Shown in pieces: positions 38,061-49,683 of a stretch of DNA of 64,000 nucleotides. The notes under the pieces were generated by a model. The model was not told where the DNA came from. It was given only the letters and a program-made list of their open reading frames with translations, and did not search any database. The translations under genes and the position numbers were made by a program. The DNA is taken from the NCBI RefSeq assembly GCF_051020985.1, contig NW_027475143.1, positions 1,922,001 through 1,986,000 of the forward strand, in the 5' to 3' direction. The DNA comes from Nomia melanderi. Taxonomy: Eukaryota > Arthropoda > Insecta > Hymenoptera > Halictidae. Each line of letters begins with the position of its first letter. The first letter of the stretch is position 1.

Positions 38061-38890
38061 AGTCTCATGGGGCCGGACACTCAGGGTCAGTGAAAAATCC
38101 AATATCTATCTGGTGATATCTCGGGTGCTATTACACATAGCGCAATAAATCAAAGTGCATTGTCTGTAGGAGGCCCTGGCGCATGAATCTGTGCAGCAGG
38201 AACGACCTCGGTCCACCAGGGGCCGAGGAAATTACAGATATCCGGAATCCGTCACCCAAGGTCATGTAAAAATCCCGCATATATCTGGTGATATCTCGGG
38301 TGCTATTAGAGATAGCGTAATAAACCAAAGTGCATTGTCTGTAGGAGGCCCTGGCGCATGAATCTGTGCAGCGGGAACGACCTCGGACCACCAGGGTCCG
38401 AAAAAACCACAGTCTCATGGGGCCGTACTCTCACGGTCAGGGTAAAATCCAATATATATCTGGTGATATCTCGGGTGCTATTACAGATAGCGCAATAAAT
38501 CAAAGTGCATTGTCTGTAGGAGGCCCTGGCGCATGAATCTGTGCAGCGGGAACGACCTCGGACCACCAGGGGCCGAGAAAACTACAGTCTCATGCGGCCG
38601 GACACTCAGGGTCTGGGGAAAATCCAATATATATCTGGTGATATCTCGGGTGCTATTACAGATAGCGCAATAAATCAAAGTGCATTACCTGTAGGAGGCC
38701 CTGGCGCATGAAACTGTGCAGCGGGAACGTCGTCGGACCTCCAGGGGCCGAGACAACGACCGTCTCATGGGGCCGGACACTCAGGGTCAGGGTAAAATCC
38801 AATATATATCTGGTGATATCTCGGGTGCTATAACAGATAGCGCAATAAATCAAAGTGCATTGTCTGTAGGAGGCCCTGGCGCATGAATCT
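38061..38890 (+). repeat. X'-containing block and a 16-kb-type monomer pair
   Basis: Bases 38,131-38,660 match 34,280-34,809 at +3,851 bp, including the X' monomer at 38,186-38,360. Bases 38,656-38,890 match 16,077-16,311 (GCATTACCTGTAGG, CATGAAACTGTGC, GAACGTCGTCGG) at +22,579 bp. The junction falls within one monomer at about 38,660. Confidence 0.72.
38186..38360 (+). repeat. X' monomer 2
   Basis: Same as the 34,335 copy, 3,851 bp downstream (22 monomers plus 1 bp). Confidence 0.88.
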
Positions 38891-40872
38891 GTGCAGCGGG
38901 AACGACCTCGGACCACCAGGGGCCGAGAAAACGACCGTCTCATGGGGCCGGACGCTCAGGGTCAGTGAAAAATCCAATATATATCTGGTGATATCTCGGG
39001 TGCTATTAGAGATAGCGCAATAAACCAAAGTGAATTATCTGCAGGAGGCCCTGGCGCATGAATCTGTGCAGCGGGAACGACCTCGGACCACCAGGGGCCG
39101 AGAAAACCACCGTCTCATGGGGCCTTACACTCAGGGTCAGGGAAAAATCCAATATATATCTGGTGATATCTCGGGTGCTATTAGAGATAGCGCAATAAAC
39201 CAAAGTGAGTTATCTGCAGGAGGCCCTGGCGCCTGAAGCTGTGCAGCGGGAACGACCTCGGACCACCAGGGGCCGAGAAAACCACCGTCTCGAGGGGGCC
39301 GGACACTCTGGGTCAGGGAAAAATCCAATATATATGTGGTGATATCTCGGGTGCTATTAGATATAGCGCAATAAACCAAAGTGAATTATCTGCAGGAGGC
39401 CCTGGCGCATGAATCTGTGCAACGGGAACGACCTCAGACCACCAGGGGCCGAAAAATCCACAGTCTCATGGGGCCGGACACTCAGGGTCAGAGAAAAATC
39501 CAATATATATCTGGTGATATCTTGGGTGCTATTAGCGATAGCGTCATAAACCAAAGTGAATTATCTGCAGGAGGCCCTGGCGCAAGAATCTGTGCAGCGG
39601 GAACGACCTCGGACCACCAGGGGCCGAGACAACAACCGTCTCATGGGGCCGGACACTCAGGGTCAGGGAAAAATCCAATATATATCTGGTGATATCTCGG
39701 GTTATATTACAGATAGCACAATAAATCAAAGTGCATTGTTTGTAGGAGGCCCTGGCGCATGAATCTGTGCAGCGGGAACGACCTCGGACCACCAGGGGCC
39801 GAGACAACCACCGTCTCATGGGGCCGGACACTCAGTGTCAGGGGAAAATCCAATATATATCTGGTGATATCTCGGGTGCTATTACAGATAGAGCAATAAA
39901 CCAAAGTGAATTATCTGCAGGAGGCCCTGGCCCATGCATCTGTGCAGCGGGAACGACCTCGGACCACCAGGGGCCGAGAAAACTACCGTCTCATGGGGCC
40001 GGACACTCAGGGCCAGGGAAAAATGCAATATATATCTGGTGATATGTCGGGTGCTATTACAGATAGCACAATAAATCAAAGTGCATTGTCTGGACGAGGC
40101 CCTGGCGCATGAATCGTGGCAGCGGAAACGACCTCGGACCACCAGGGGCCGAGAAGACCACAGTCTCATGGGGCCGGACACTCAGGGTCAGGGGAAAATG
40201 CAATATATATCTGGTGATATCTCGGGTGCTATTAGAGATAGGGCAATAAACCAAAGTGAATTATCTGCAGCAGGCCCTGGCGCATGAATCTGTGCAACGG
40301 GAACGACCTCGCACCACCAGGGGCCGAGAAAACCACAGTCTCATGGGGCCGGACACTCAGGGTCAGGGGAAAATCCAATATATATCTGGTGATATCTCGG
40401 GTGCTATTAGAGATAGCGCAATAAATCAAAGTGCATTGTCTGTAGGAGGCCCTGGCGCATGAATCTGTACAGCGGGAACGACCTCGGACCACCAGGGGCC
40501 GAGAAAACCACAGTCTCATTGGGCCGGACACTCAGGGTTAGGGAAAATTCAATATATATCTGGTGATATCTCGGGTGCTATTAGAGATAGCGCAATAAAT
40601 CAAAGTGCATTGTCTGTAGGAGGCCCTGGCGCATGAATCTGTGCAGCGGGAACGACCTCGGAACACCAGGGACCGAGAAAACCACCGTCTCATGGGGCCG
40701 GACACTCAGGGTCAGTGAAAAATCCAATATATATGTGGTGATATCTCGGGTGCTATTACAGATAGCGCAATAAATCAAAGTGCATTGTCTGTAGGAGACC
40801 CTGGCGCATGAACCTGTGCAGCGGGAACGACCTCGGACCACCAGGGGCCGAGAAAACGACCGTCTCATGGGG
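38891..40872 (+). repeat. Large duplicated block, copy 1 (about 1,980 bp)
   Basis: It recurs at 45,017-46,998 at +6,126 bp (35 monomers plus 1 bp). Internal markers are GCCTTACACTC near 39,122, CTCGAG at 39,289-39,294, the GATATCTTGGGTGC monomer near 39,515, CTCGGGTTATATTAC near 39,695, CTGGACGAGGCC near 40,090 and GCAGCAGGCCC near 40,267. Point differences include GCATTGTTTG near 39,733 and AATCGTGGCAGC near 40,111, which are unchanged in copy 2. Confidence 0.85.
39236..39357 (+). repeat. Z monomer, CTCGAG form (example)
   Basis: CTCGAG is at 39,289-39,294 within GTCTCGAGGGGGCCGG, where the consensus has GTCTCATGGGGCCGG. Other copies have CTCGAG near 13,037, 13,387, 15,137, 15,487, 16,711, 17,935, 20,387, 21,436, 23,189, 23,542, 24,413, 25,815, 26,515, 26,865, 30,187, 33,165, 33,515, 37,540, 37,890, 41,390, 41,740, 45,414, 47,166, 47,517 and 48,051. 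Several are followed by the 2-bp-shortened AATATATGTGG. The start given here is approximate. Confidence 0.85.
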
Positions 40873-41807
40873 CCAGACGCTCAGGGTCAGTGAAAAATCC
40901 AATATATATCTGGTGATATCTCGGGTGCTATTAGAGATAGCGCAATAAACCAAAGTGAATTATCTGCAGGAGGCCCTGGCGCATGAATCTGTGCAACCGG
41001 AACGACCGCGGACCACCAGGGGCCGAGAAAACCACAGTCTCATGGGGCCGGACACTCAGGGTCAGGGGAAAATCCAATATAGATCTGGTGATATCTCGGG
41101 TGCTATTACAGATAGCGCAATAAATCAAAGTGCATTGCCTGTAGGAGGCCCTGGCGCATGTATCTGTGCAGCGGGAACGTCCTCGGACCTCCAGGGGCCG
41201 AGACAACGACCGTCTCATGGGGCCGGACCCTCAGGGTCAGGGTAAAATCCAATATATATCTGGTGATATATCGGGTGCTATAACAGATAGCGCAATAAAT
41301 CAAAGTGAGGTATCTGCAGGAGGCCCTGGCGCCTGAAGCTGTGCAGCGGGAACGACCTCGGACCACCAGGGGCCGAGAAAACCACCGTCTCGAGGGGGCC
41401 GGACACTCTGGGTCAGGGAAAAATCCAATATATATGTGGTGATATCTCGGGTGCTATTACAGATAACGCAATAAATCAAAGTGCATTGTCTGTAGGAGGC
41501 CCTGGCGCATGAATCTGTGCAGCGGGAACGACCTAGGACCACCAGGGGCCGAGAAAACCACCGTCTCATGGGGCCGGACACTCAGGGTCAGGGAAAAATC
41601 CAATATATATCTGGTGATATCTCGGGTGCTATTAGAGATAGCGCAATAAACCAAAGTGAGGTATATGCAGGAGGCCCTGGCGCCTGAAGCTGTGCAGCGG
41701 GAACGACCTCGGACCACCAGGGGCCGAGAAAACCACCGTCTCGAGGGGGCCGGACACTCTGGGTCAGGGAAAAATCCAATATATATGTGGTGATATCTCG
41801 GGTGCTA
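40873..41807 (+). repeat. Block related to 12.5-13.2 kb and 14.7 kb, with Z monomers
   Basis: The opening monomers (CAACCGGAACGACCGCGG, AATATAGATCTGG, GCATTGCCTGTAGG) match 14,619 onward at +26,254 bp (150 monomers plus 4 bp). Bases 41,300-41,807 recur at 47,076-47,583 (+5,776 bp). Z monomers lie near 41,390 and 41,740; GAGGTATATGCAGG near 41,660 is a private marker shared with 47,435. Confidence 0.75.
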
Positions 41808-43055
41808 TTACAGATAACGCAATAAATCAAAGTGCATTGTCTGTAGGAGGCCCTGGCGCATGAATCTGTGCAGCGGGAACGACCTAGGACCACCAGGGGC
41901 CGAGAAAACTACAGTCTCATGGGGCCGGACACTCAGGGTCAGGGGAAAATCCAATATATATCTGGTGATATCTCGGGTGCTATTAGAGATAGCGCAAAAA
42001 ACCAAAGTGAATTATCTGCAGGAGGCCCTGGCGCATGAATCTGTGCAGCGGGAACGACCTCGGACCACCAGGGGCCGAGAAAACCACAGTCTCATGGGGC
42101 CGGACACTCAGGGTCACGGGAAAATCCAATATATATCTGGTGATATCTCGGGTGCTATCGGAGATAGCGCAATAAACCAAAGTGAATTATCTGCAGGAGG
42201 CCCTGGCGCATGAATGTGTGCAGCAGGAACGACCTCGGACCACCAGGGGCCGAGAAAACGACCGTCTCATGGGGCCGGACACTCAGGGTCAGTGAAAAAT
42301 CCAATATATATCTGGTGATATCTCGGGTGCTATTACAGATAGCGCAATAAATCAAAGTGCATTGTCTGTAGGAGGCCCTGGCGCATGAATCTGTGCAGCA
42401 GGAACGACCTCGGTCCACCAGGGGCCGAGGAAATTACAGATATCCGGAATCCGTCACCCAAGGTCATGTAAAAATCCCGCATATATCTGGTGATATCTCG
42501 GGTGCTATTAGAGATAGCGTAATAAACCAAAGTGCATTGTCTGTAGGAGGCCCTGGCGCATGAATCTGTGCAGCGGGAACGACCTCGGACCACCAGGGTC
42601 CGAAAAAACAACAGTCTCATGGGGCCGTACTCTCACGGTCAGGGTAAAATCCAATATATATCTGGTGATATCTCGGGTGCTATTACAGATAGCGCAATAA
42701 ATCAAAGTGCATTGTCTGTAGGAGGCCCTGGCGCATGAATCTATGCAGCGGGAACGACCTCGGACCACCAGGGGCCGAGAAAACTACAGTCTCATGCGGC
42801 CGGACACTCAGGGTCTGGGGAAAATCCAATATATATCTGGTGATATCTCGGGTCCTATTACAGATAGCGAAATAAATCAAAGTGCATTGTCTGTAGGAGG
42901 CCCTGGCGCATGAATCTGTGCAGCGGGAACGACCTCGGACCACCAGGGGCCGAGGAAACCACAGTCTCATGGGGCCGCACACTCAGGGTCAGGGAAAAAT
43001 CCAATATATATCTGGTGATATCTCGGGTGCTATTAGATATAGCGCAATAAACCAA
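41808..43055 (+). repeat. X'-containing block, second copy of 33.8-35.0 kb
   Basis: It matches 33,755-35,002 at +8,053 bp. It includes GCGCAAAAAACCAAAG near 41,994, GGTCACGGG near 42,112, the X' monomer at 42,388-42,562, CATGCGGCC near 42,794 and GGGTCCTATT near 42,850. Point differences include CTATCGGAG near 42,156 (CTATCAGAG in the first copy) and GTGCAGCAGG near 42,218. Confidence 0.8.
42388..42562 (+). repeat. X' monomer 3
   Basis: Same as the 34,335 copy, 8,053 bp downstream, within the duplicated 41.8-43.1 kb block. Confidence 0.88.
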
Positions 43056-44099
43056 AGTGAATTATCTGCAGGAGGCCCTGGCGCATGAATCTGTGCAACG
43101 GGAACGACCTCGGACCACCAGGGGCCGAAAAATCCACAGTCTCATGGGGCCGGACACTCAGGGTCAGAGAAAAATCCAATATATATCTGGTGATATCTTG
43201 GGTGCTATTAGCGATAGCGTCATAAACCAAAGTGAATTATCTGCAGGAGGCCCTGGCGCAAGAATCTGTGCAGCGGGAACGACCTCGGACCACCAGGGGC
43301 CGAGACAACAACCGTCTCATGGGGCCGGACACTCAGGGTCAGGGAAAAATCCAATATATATCTGGTGATATCTCGGGTTATATTACAGATAGCACAATAA
43401 ATCAAAGTGCATTGTCTGTAGGAGGCCCTGGCGCATGAATCTGTGCAGCGGGAACGACCTCGGACCACCAGGGGCCGAGACAACCACCGTCTCATGGGGC
43501 CGGACACTCAGTGTCAGGGGAAAATCCAATATATATCTGGTGATATCTCGGGTGCTATTACAGATAGAGCAATAAACCAAAGTGAATTATCTGCAGGAGT
43601 CCCTGGCCCATGCATCTGTGCAGCGGGAACGACCTCGGAACACCAGGGGCCGAGAAAACCACCGTCTCATGGGGCAGGACACTCAGGGTCAGTGAAAATT
43701 CCAATATATATCTGCTGATATCTCGGGTGCTGTTACAGATAGCGCAATAAACCAAAGTGCATTGTCTGTAGGAGGCCCTGGCGCATGAATGTGTGCAGAG
43801 GGAACGACCTCGGACCACCAGGGGCAGAGAAAACCACCGTCTCATGGCGCCGGACACTCAGGGTCAGGGGAAAATCCAATATATATCTGGTGATATCTCG
43901 GGTGCTATTACAGATAGCGCAATAAATCAAAGTGAATTATCTGCAGGAGGCCCTGGCGCATGAATCTGTGCAGCGGGAGCGACCTCTGACCACAAGGGGC
44001 CGAGAAAACCACCGTCTCATGGGGCCGGACACTCAGGGTCGAGGAAAAATCCAATATATATCTGGTGATATCTCGGGTGCTAATAGAGATAGCGCAATA
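43056..44099 (+). repeat. Mosaic block from 39.4 kb, then 31/35.7 kb
   Basis: Bases 43,057-43,620 match 39,381-39,944 at +3,676 bp (21 monomers plus 1 bp). From about 43,630 to 43,930 they match 35,752-36,052 at +7,878 bp (GAACACCAGGGGCC, ATCTGCTGATATC, TCATGGCGCCGG). The monomer with GGGAGCGACCTCTGACCACA near 43,976 recurs in the 16-monomer array at 50,626, 53,424 and 56,221. Confidence 0.7.
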
Positions 44100-45016
44100 A
44101 ACCAAAGTGAATTATCTGCAGGAGGCCCTGGCGCATGAATCTGTGCAGCGGGAACGACCTCGGGCCACCAGGGGCTGAGAAAACGACCGTCTCATGGGGC
44201 CGGACACTCAGGGTCAGTGAAAAATCCAATATATATCTGGTGATATCTCGGCTGCTATGTCAGATAGCGCAATAAATCAAAGTGCATTGTCTGTAGGAGG
44301 CCCTGGCGCATGAATCTGTGCAGCGGGAACGACCTCGGACCTCCAGGGGCCGAGAAAACCACAGTCTCATGGGGCCGGACACTCAGGGTCAGGGGAAAAT
44401 CCAGTATATATCTGGTGATATCTCGGGTGCTATTAGAGATAGCGCAATAAACCAAAGTGAATTATCTGCAGGAGGCGCTGGCGCATGAATCTGTGCAGCG
44501 GGAACGACCTCGGACCACCAGGGGCCGAGAAAACCACCGTCTCATGGGGCCGGACGCTCAGGGTCGGGGAAAAATCAAATATATATCTGGCGATATCTCG
44601 GGTGCTATTACAGATAGCGCAATAAATCAAAGAGCATTGTATGCAGGAGGCCCTTGCGAATGAATCTGTTCAGCGGGAACGACCTCGGATCACCAGGGGC
44701 CGAGAAAACCACCGATACATGGGGCCGGACTCTCAGGGTCGAGGAAAAATCCAATATATATCTGGTGATATCTCGGGTGCTATTAGAGATAGCGCGATAA
44801 ATCAAAGTGAATTATCTGCAGGAGGCCCTGGCGCATGCATCTGTGCAGCGGGAACGACCTCGAACCACCAGGGGCCGAGAAAACCACCGTCTCATGGGGC
44901 CGGCACTCAGGGTCTGGGGAAAATCCAGTATGTATCTGGTGATATCTCGGGTGCTATTAGAGATAGCGTAATAAACCAAAGTGCATTGTCTGTAGGAGGC
45001 CCTGGCGCATGAATCT
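44100..45016 (+). repeat. Block repeated at 48.8-49.7 kb
   Basis: It recurs at 48,827-49,743 at +4,727 bp (27 monomers plus 2 bp). Markers are CGGGCCACCAGGGGCTGAG, CTCGGCTGCTATGTCAG, AAATCAAATATATATCTGGC, AGAGCATTGTATGCAGG, CCGATACATGGGG and the 1-bp-short CCGGCACTCAGGGTCTGG. One spurious frame of 123 codons (44,641-45,012) arises because a deletion lets the frame pass a monomer boundary. Confidence 0.8.
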
Positions 45017-46998
45017 GTGCAGCGGGAACGACCTCGGACCACCAGGGGCCGAGAAAACGACCGTCTCATGGGGCCGGACGCTCAGGGTCAGTGAAAAATC
45101 CAATATATATCTGGTGATATCTCGGGTGCTATTAGAGATAGCGCAATAAACCAAAGTGAATTATCTGCAGGAGGCCCTGGCGCATGAATCTGTGCAGCGG
45201 GAACGACCTCGGACCACCAGGGGCCGAGAAAACCACCGTCTCATGGGGCCTTACACTCAGGGTCAGGGAAAAATCCAATATATATCTGGTGATATCTCGG
45301 GTGCTATTAGAGATAGCGCAATAAACCAAAGTGAGTTATCTGCAGGAGGCCCTGGCGCCTGAAGCTGTGCAGCGGGAACGACCTCGGACCACCAGGGGCC
45401 GAGAAAACCACCGTCTCGAGGGGGCCGGACACTCTGGGTCAGGGAAAAATCCAATATATATGTGGTGATATCTCGGGTGCTATTAGATATAGCGCAATAA
45501 ACCAAAGTGAATTATCTGCAGGAGGCCCTGGCGCATGAATCTGTGCAACGGGAACGACCTCAGACCACCAGGGGCCGAAAAATCCACAGTCTCATGGGGC
45601 CGGACACTCAGGGTCAGAGAAAAATCCAATATATATCTGGTGATATCTTGGGTGCTATTAGCGATAGCGTCATAAACCAAAGTGAATTATCTGCAGGAGG
45701 CCCTGGCGCAAGAATCTGTGCAGCGGGAACGACCTCGGACCACCAGGGGCCGAGACAACAACCGTCTCATGGGGCCGGACACTCAGGGTCAGGGAAAAAT
45801 CCAATATATATCTGGTGATATCTCGGGTTATATTACAGATAGCACAATAAATCAAAGTGCATTGTCTGTAGGAGGCCCTGGCGCATGAATCTGTGCAGCG
45901 GGAACGACCTCGGACCACCAGGGGCCGAGACAACCACCGTCTCATGGGGCCGGACACTCAGTGTCAGGGGAAAATCCAATATATATCTGGTGATATCTCG
46001 GGTGCTATTACAGATAGAGCAATAAACCAAAGTGAATTATCTGCAGGAGGCCCTGGCCCATGCATCTGTGCAGCGGGAACGACCTCGGACCACCAGGGGC
46101 CGAGAAAACTACCGTCTCATGGGGCCGGACACTCAGGGCCAGGGAAAAATGCAATATATATCTGGTGATATGTCGGGTGCTATTACAGATAGCACAATAA
46201 ATCAAAGTGCATTGTCTGGACGAGGCCCTGGCGCATGAATCTGGGCAGCGGAAACGACCTCGGACCACCAGGGGCCGAGAAGACCACAGTCTCATGGGGC
46301 CGGACACTCAGGGTCAGGGGAAAATGCAATATATATCTGGTGATATCTCGGGTGCTATTAGAGATAGGGCAATAAACCAAAGTGAATTATCTGCAGCAGG
46401 CCCTGGCGCATGAATCTGTGCAACGGGAACGACCTCGCACCACCAGGGGCCGAGAAAACCACAGTCTCATGGGGCCGGACACTCAGGGTCAGGGGAAAAT
46501 CCAATATATATCTGGTGATATCTCGGGTGCTATTAGAGATAGCGCAATAAATCAAAGTGCATTGTCTGTAGGAGGCCCTGGCGCATGAATCTGTACAGCG
46601 GGAACGACCTCGGACCACCAGGGGCCGAGAAAACCACAGTCTCATTGGGCCGGACACTCAGGGTTAGGGAAAATTCAATATATATCTGGTGATATCTCGG
46701 GTGCTATTAGAGATAGCGCAATAAATCAAAGTGCATTGTCTGTAGGAGGCCCTGGCGCATGAATCTGTGCAGCGGGAACGACCTCGGAACACCAGGGACC
46801 GAGAAAACCACCGTCTCATGGGGCCGGACACTCAGGGTCAGTGAAAAATCCAATATATATGTGGTGATATCTCGGGTGCTATTACAGATAGCGCAATAAA
46901 TCAAAGTGCATTGTCTGTAGGAGACCCTGGCGCATGAACCTGTGCAGCGGGAACGACCTCGGACCACCAGGGGCCGAGAAAACGACCGTCTCATGGGG
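45017..46998 (+). repeat. Large duplicated block, copy 2 of 38.9-40.9 kb
   Basis: It matches 38,891-40,872 at +6,126 bp with few point differences. It ends at about 46,998, where copy 1 has GGGCCAGACGCTC and this copy has GGGCCGGACCCTC, joining the block that matches 41,223 onward. The whole tract consists of satellite monomers. Confidence 0.85.
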
Positions 46999-48001
46999 CC
47001 GGACCCTCAGGGTCAGGGTAAAATCCAATATATATCTGGTGATATATCGGGTGCTATAACAGATAGCGCAATAAATCAAAGTGAGGTATCTGCAGGAGGC
47101 CCTGGCGCCTGAAGCTGTGCAGCGGGAACGACCTCGGACCACCAGGGGCCGAGAAAACCACCGTCTCGAGGGGGCCGGACACTCTGGGTCAGGGAAAAAT
47201 CCAATATATATGTGGTGATATCTCGGGTGCTATTACAGATAACGCAATAAATCAAAGTGCATTGTCTGTAGGAGGCCCTGGCGCATGAATCTGTGCAGCG
47301 GGAACGACCTAGGACCACCAGGGGCCGAGAAAACCACCGTCTCATGGGGCCGGACACTCAGGGTCAGGGAAAAATCCAATATATATCTGGTGATATCTCG
47401 GGTGCTATTAGAGATAGCGCAATAAACCAAAGTGAGGTATATGCAGGAGGCCCTGGCGCCTGAAGCTGTGCAGCGGGAACGACCTCGGACCACCAGGGGC
47501 CGAGAAAACCACCGTCTCGAGGGGGCCGGACACTCTGGGTCAGGGAAAAATCCAATATATATGTGGTGATATCTCGGGTGCTATTACAGATAACGCAATA
47601 AATCAAAGTGCATTGTCTGTAGGAGGCCCTGGCGCATGAATCTGTGCAGCGGGAACGACCTAGGACCACCAGGGGCCGAGAAAACTACAGTCTCATGGGG
47701 CCGGACACTCAGGGTCAGGGGAAAATCCAATATATATCTGGTGATATCTCGGGTGCTATTAGAGATAGCGCAAAAAACCAAAGTGAATTATCTGCAGGAG
47801 GCCCTGGCGCATGAATCTGTGCAGCGGGAACGACCTCGGACCACCAGGGGCCGAGAAAACCACAGTCTCATGGGGCCGGACACTCAGGGTCACGGGAAAA
47901 TCCAATATATATCTGGTGATATCTCGGGTGCTATCGGAGATAGCGCAATAAACCAAAGTGAATTATCTGCAGGAGGCCCTGGCGCATGAATGTGTGCAGC
48001 A
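46999..48001 (+). repeat. Block copied from 41.2-42.2 kb
   Basis: It matches 41,223-42,225 at +5,776 bp (33 monomers plus 1 bp), with Z monomers near 47,166 and 47,517, GAGGTATATGCAGG near 47,435, GCGCAAAAAACC near 47,770 and GGTCACGGG near 47,890. Its last 526 bp are duplicated immediately downstream. Confidence 0.82.
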
Positions 48002-48561
48002 GGAACGACCTCGGACCACCAGGGGCCGAGAAAACCACCGTCTCGAGGGGGCCGGACACTCTGGGTCAGGGAAAAATCCAATATATATGTGGTGATATCT
48101 CGGGTGCTATTACAGATAACGCAATAAATCAAAGTGCATTGTCTGTAGGAGGCCCTGGCGCATGAATCTGTGCAGCGGGAACGACCTAGGACCACCAGGG
48201 GCCGAGAAAACTACAGTCTCATGGGGCCGGACACTCAGGGTCAGGGGAAAATCCAATATATATCTGGTGATATCTCGGGTGCTATTAGAGATAGCGCAAA
48301 AAACCAAAGTGAATTATCTGCAGGAGGCCCTGGCGCATGAATCTGTGCAGCGGGAACGACCTCGGACCACCAGGGGCCGAGAAAACCACAGTCTCATGGG
48401 GCCGGACACTCAGGGTCACGGGAAAATCCAATATATATCTGGTGATATCTCGGGTGCTATCGGAGATAGCGCAATAAACCAAAGTGAATTATCTGCAGGA
48501 GGCCCTGGCGCATGAATGTGTGCAGCAGGAACGACCTCGGACCACCAGGGGCCGAGAAAAC
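47476..48561 (+). repeat. Local tandem duplication of a 526-bp, three-monomer unit
   Basis: Bases 47,476-48,035 are repeated at 48,002-48,561 (offset 526 bp = 3 x 175 + 1, the extra base coming from the Z monomer). Both copies carry Z (CTCGAG near 47,517 and 48,051), GAAAACTACAGTCTC, GCGCAAAAAACCAAAG and GGTCACGGGAAAA. The related block at 41.7-42.2 kb has a single copy, so this is a recent three-monomer gain. The hybrid monomer at about 47,990-48,030 (GAATGTGTGCAGCAGG joined to a Z core) is the crossover product. Confidence 0.88.
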
Positions 48562-49683
48562 GACCGTCTCATGGGGCCGGACACTCAGGGTCAGTGAAAA
48601 ATCCAATATATATCTGGTGATATCTCGGGTGCTATTACAGATAGCGCAATAAATCAAAGTGCATTGTCTGTAGGAGGCCCTGGCGCATGAATCTGTGCAG
48701 CAGGAACGACCTCGGTCCACCAGGGGCCGAGGAAATTACAGATATCCGGAATCCGTCACCCAAGGTCATGTAAAAATCCCGCATATATCTGGTGATATCT
48801 CGGGTGCTATTAGAGATAGCGTAATAAACCAAAGTGAATTATCTGCAGGAGGCCCTGGCGCATGAATCTGTGCAGCGGGAACGACCTCGGGCCACCAGGG
48901 GCTGAGAAAACGACCGTCTCATGGGGCCGGACACTCAGGGTCAGTGAAAAATCCAATATATATCTGGTGATATCTCGGCTGCTATGTCAGATAGCGCAAT
49001 AAATCAAAGTGCATTGTCTGTAGGAGGCCCTGGCGCATGAATCTGTGCAGCGGGAACGACCTCGGACCTCCAGGGGCCGAGAAAACCACAGTCTCATGGG
49101 GCCGGACACTCAGGGTCAGGGGAAAATCCAGTATATATCTGGTGATATCTCGGGTGCTATTAGAGATAGCGCAATAAACCAAAGTGAATTATCTGCAGGA
49201 GGCGCTGGCGCATGAATCTGTGCAGCGGGAACGACCTCGGACCACCAGGGGCCGAGAAAACCACCGTCTCATGGGGCCGGACGCTCAGGGTCGGGGAAAA
49301 ATCAAATATATATCTGGCGATATCTCGGGTGCTATTACAGATAGCGCAATAAATCAAAGAGCATTGTATGCAGGAGGCCCTTGCGAATGAATCTGTTCAG
49401 CGGGAACGACCTCGGATCACCAGGGGCCGAGAAAACCACCGATACATGGGGCCGGACTCTCAGGGTCGAGGAAAAATCCAATATATATCTGGTGATATCT
49501 CGGGTGCTATTAGAGATAGCGCGATAAATCAAAGTGAATTATCTGCAGGAGGCCCTGGCGCATGCATCTGTGCAGCGGGAACGACCTCGAACCACCAGGG
49601 GCCGAGAAAACCACCGTCTCATGGGGCCGGCACTCAGGGTCTGGGGAAAATCCAGTATGTATCTGGTGATATCTCGGGTGCTA
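48562..49683 (+). repeat. Block from 42.2 kb (X'), then 44.1-45.0 kb
   Basis: Bases 48,457-48,830 match 42,155-42,528 at +6,302 bp and include X' at 48,690-48,864. The sequence then switches within the X' monomer's 3' end to type B (GAATTATCTGCAGG instead of GCATTGTCTGTAGG) and continues as 44,113-44,956 at +4,727 bp. The switch within a monomer shows recombination at sub-monomer resolution. Confidence 0.78.
48690..48864 (+). repeat. X' monomer 4 with switched 3' half
   Basis: It has the X' core as at 42,388, but the 3' half is type B (GAATTATCTGCAGG) where the other X' copies are type A (GCATTGTCTGTAGG). The recombination breakpoint therefore lies inside this monomer, at about 48,820-48,835. 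Confidence 0.85.
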
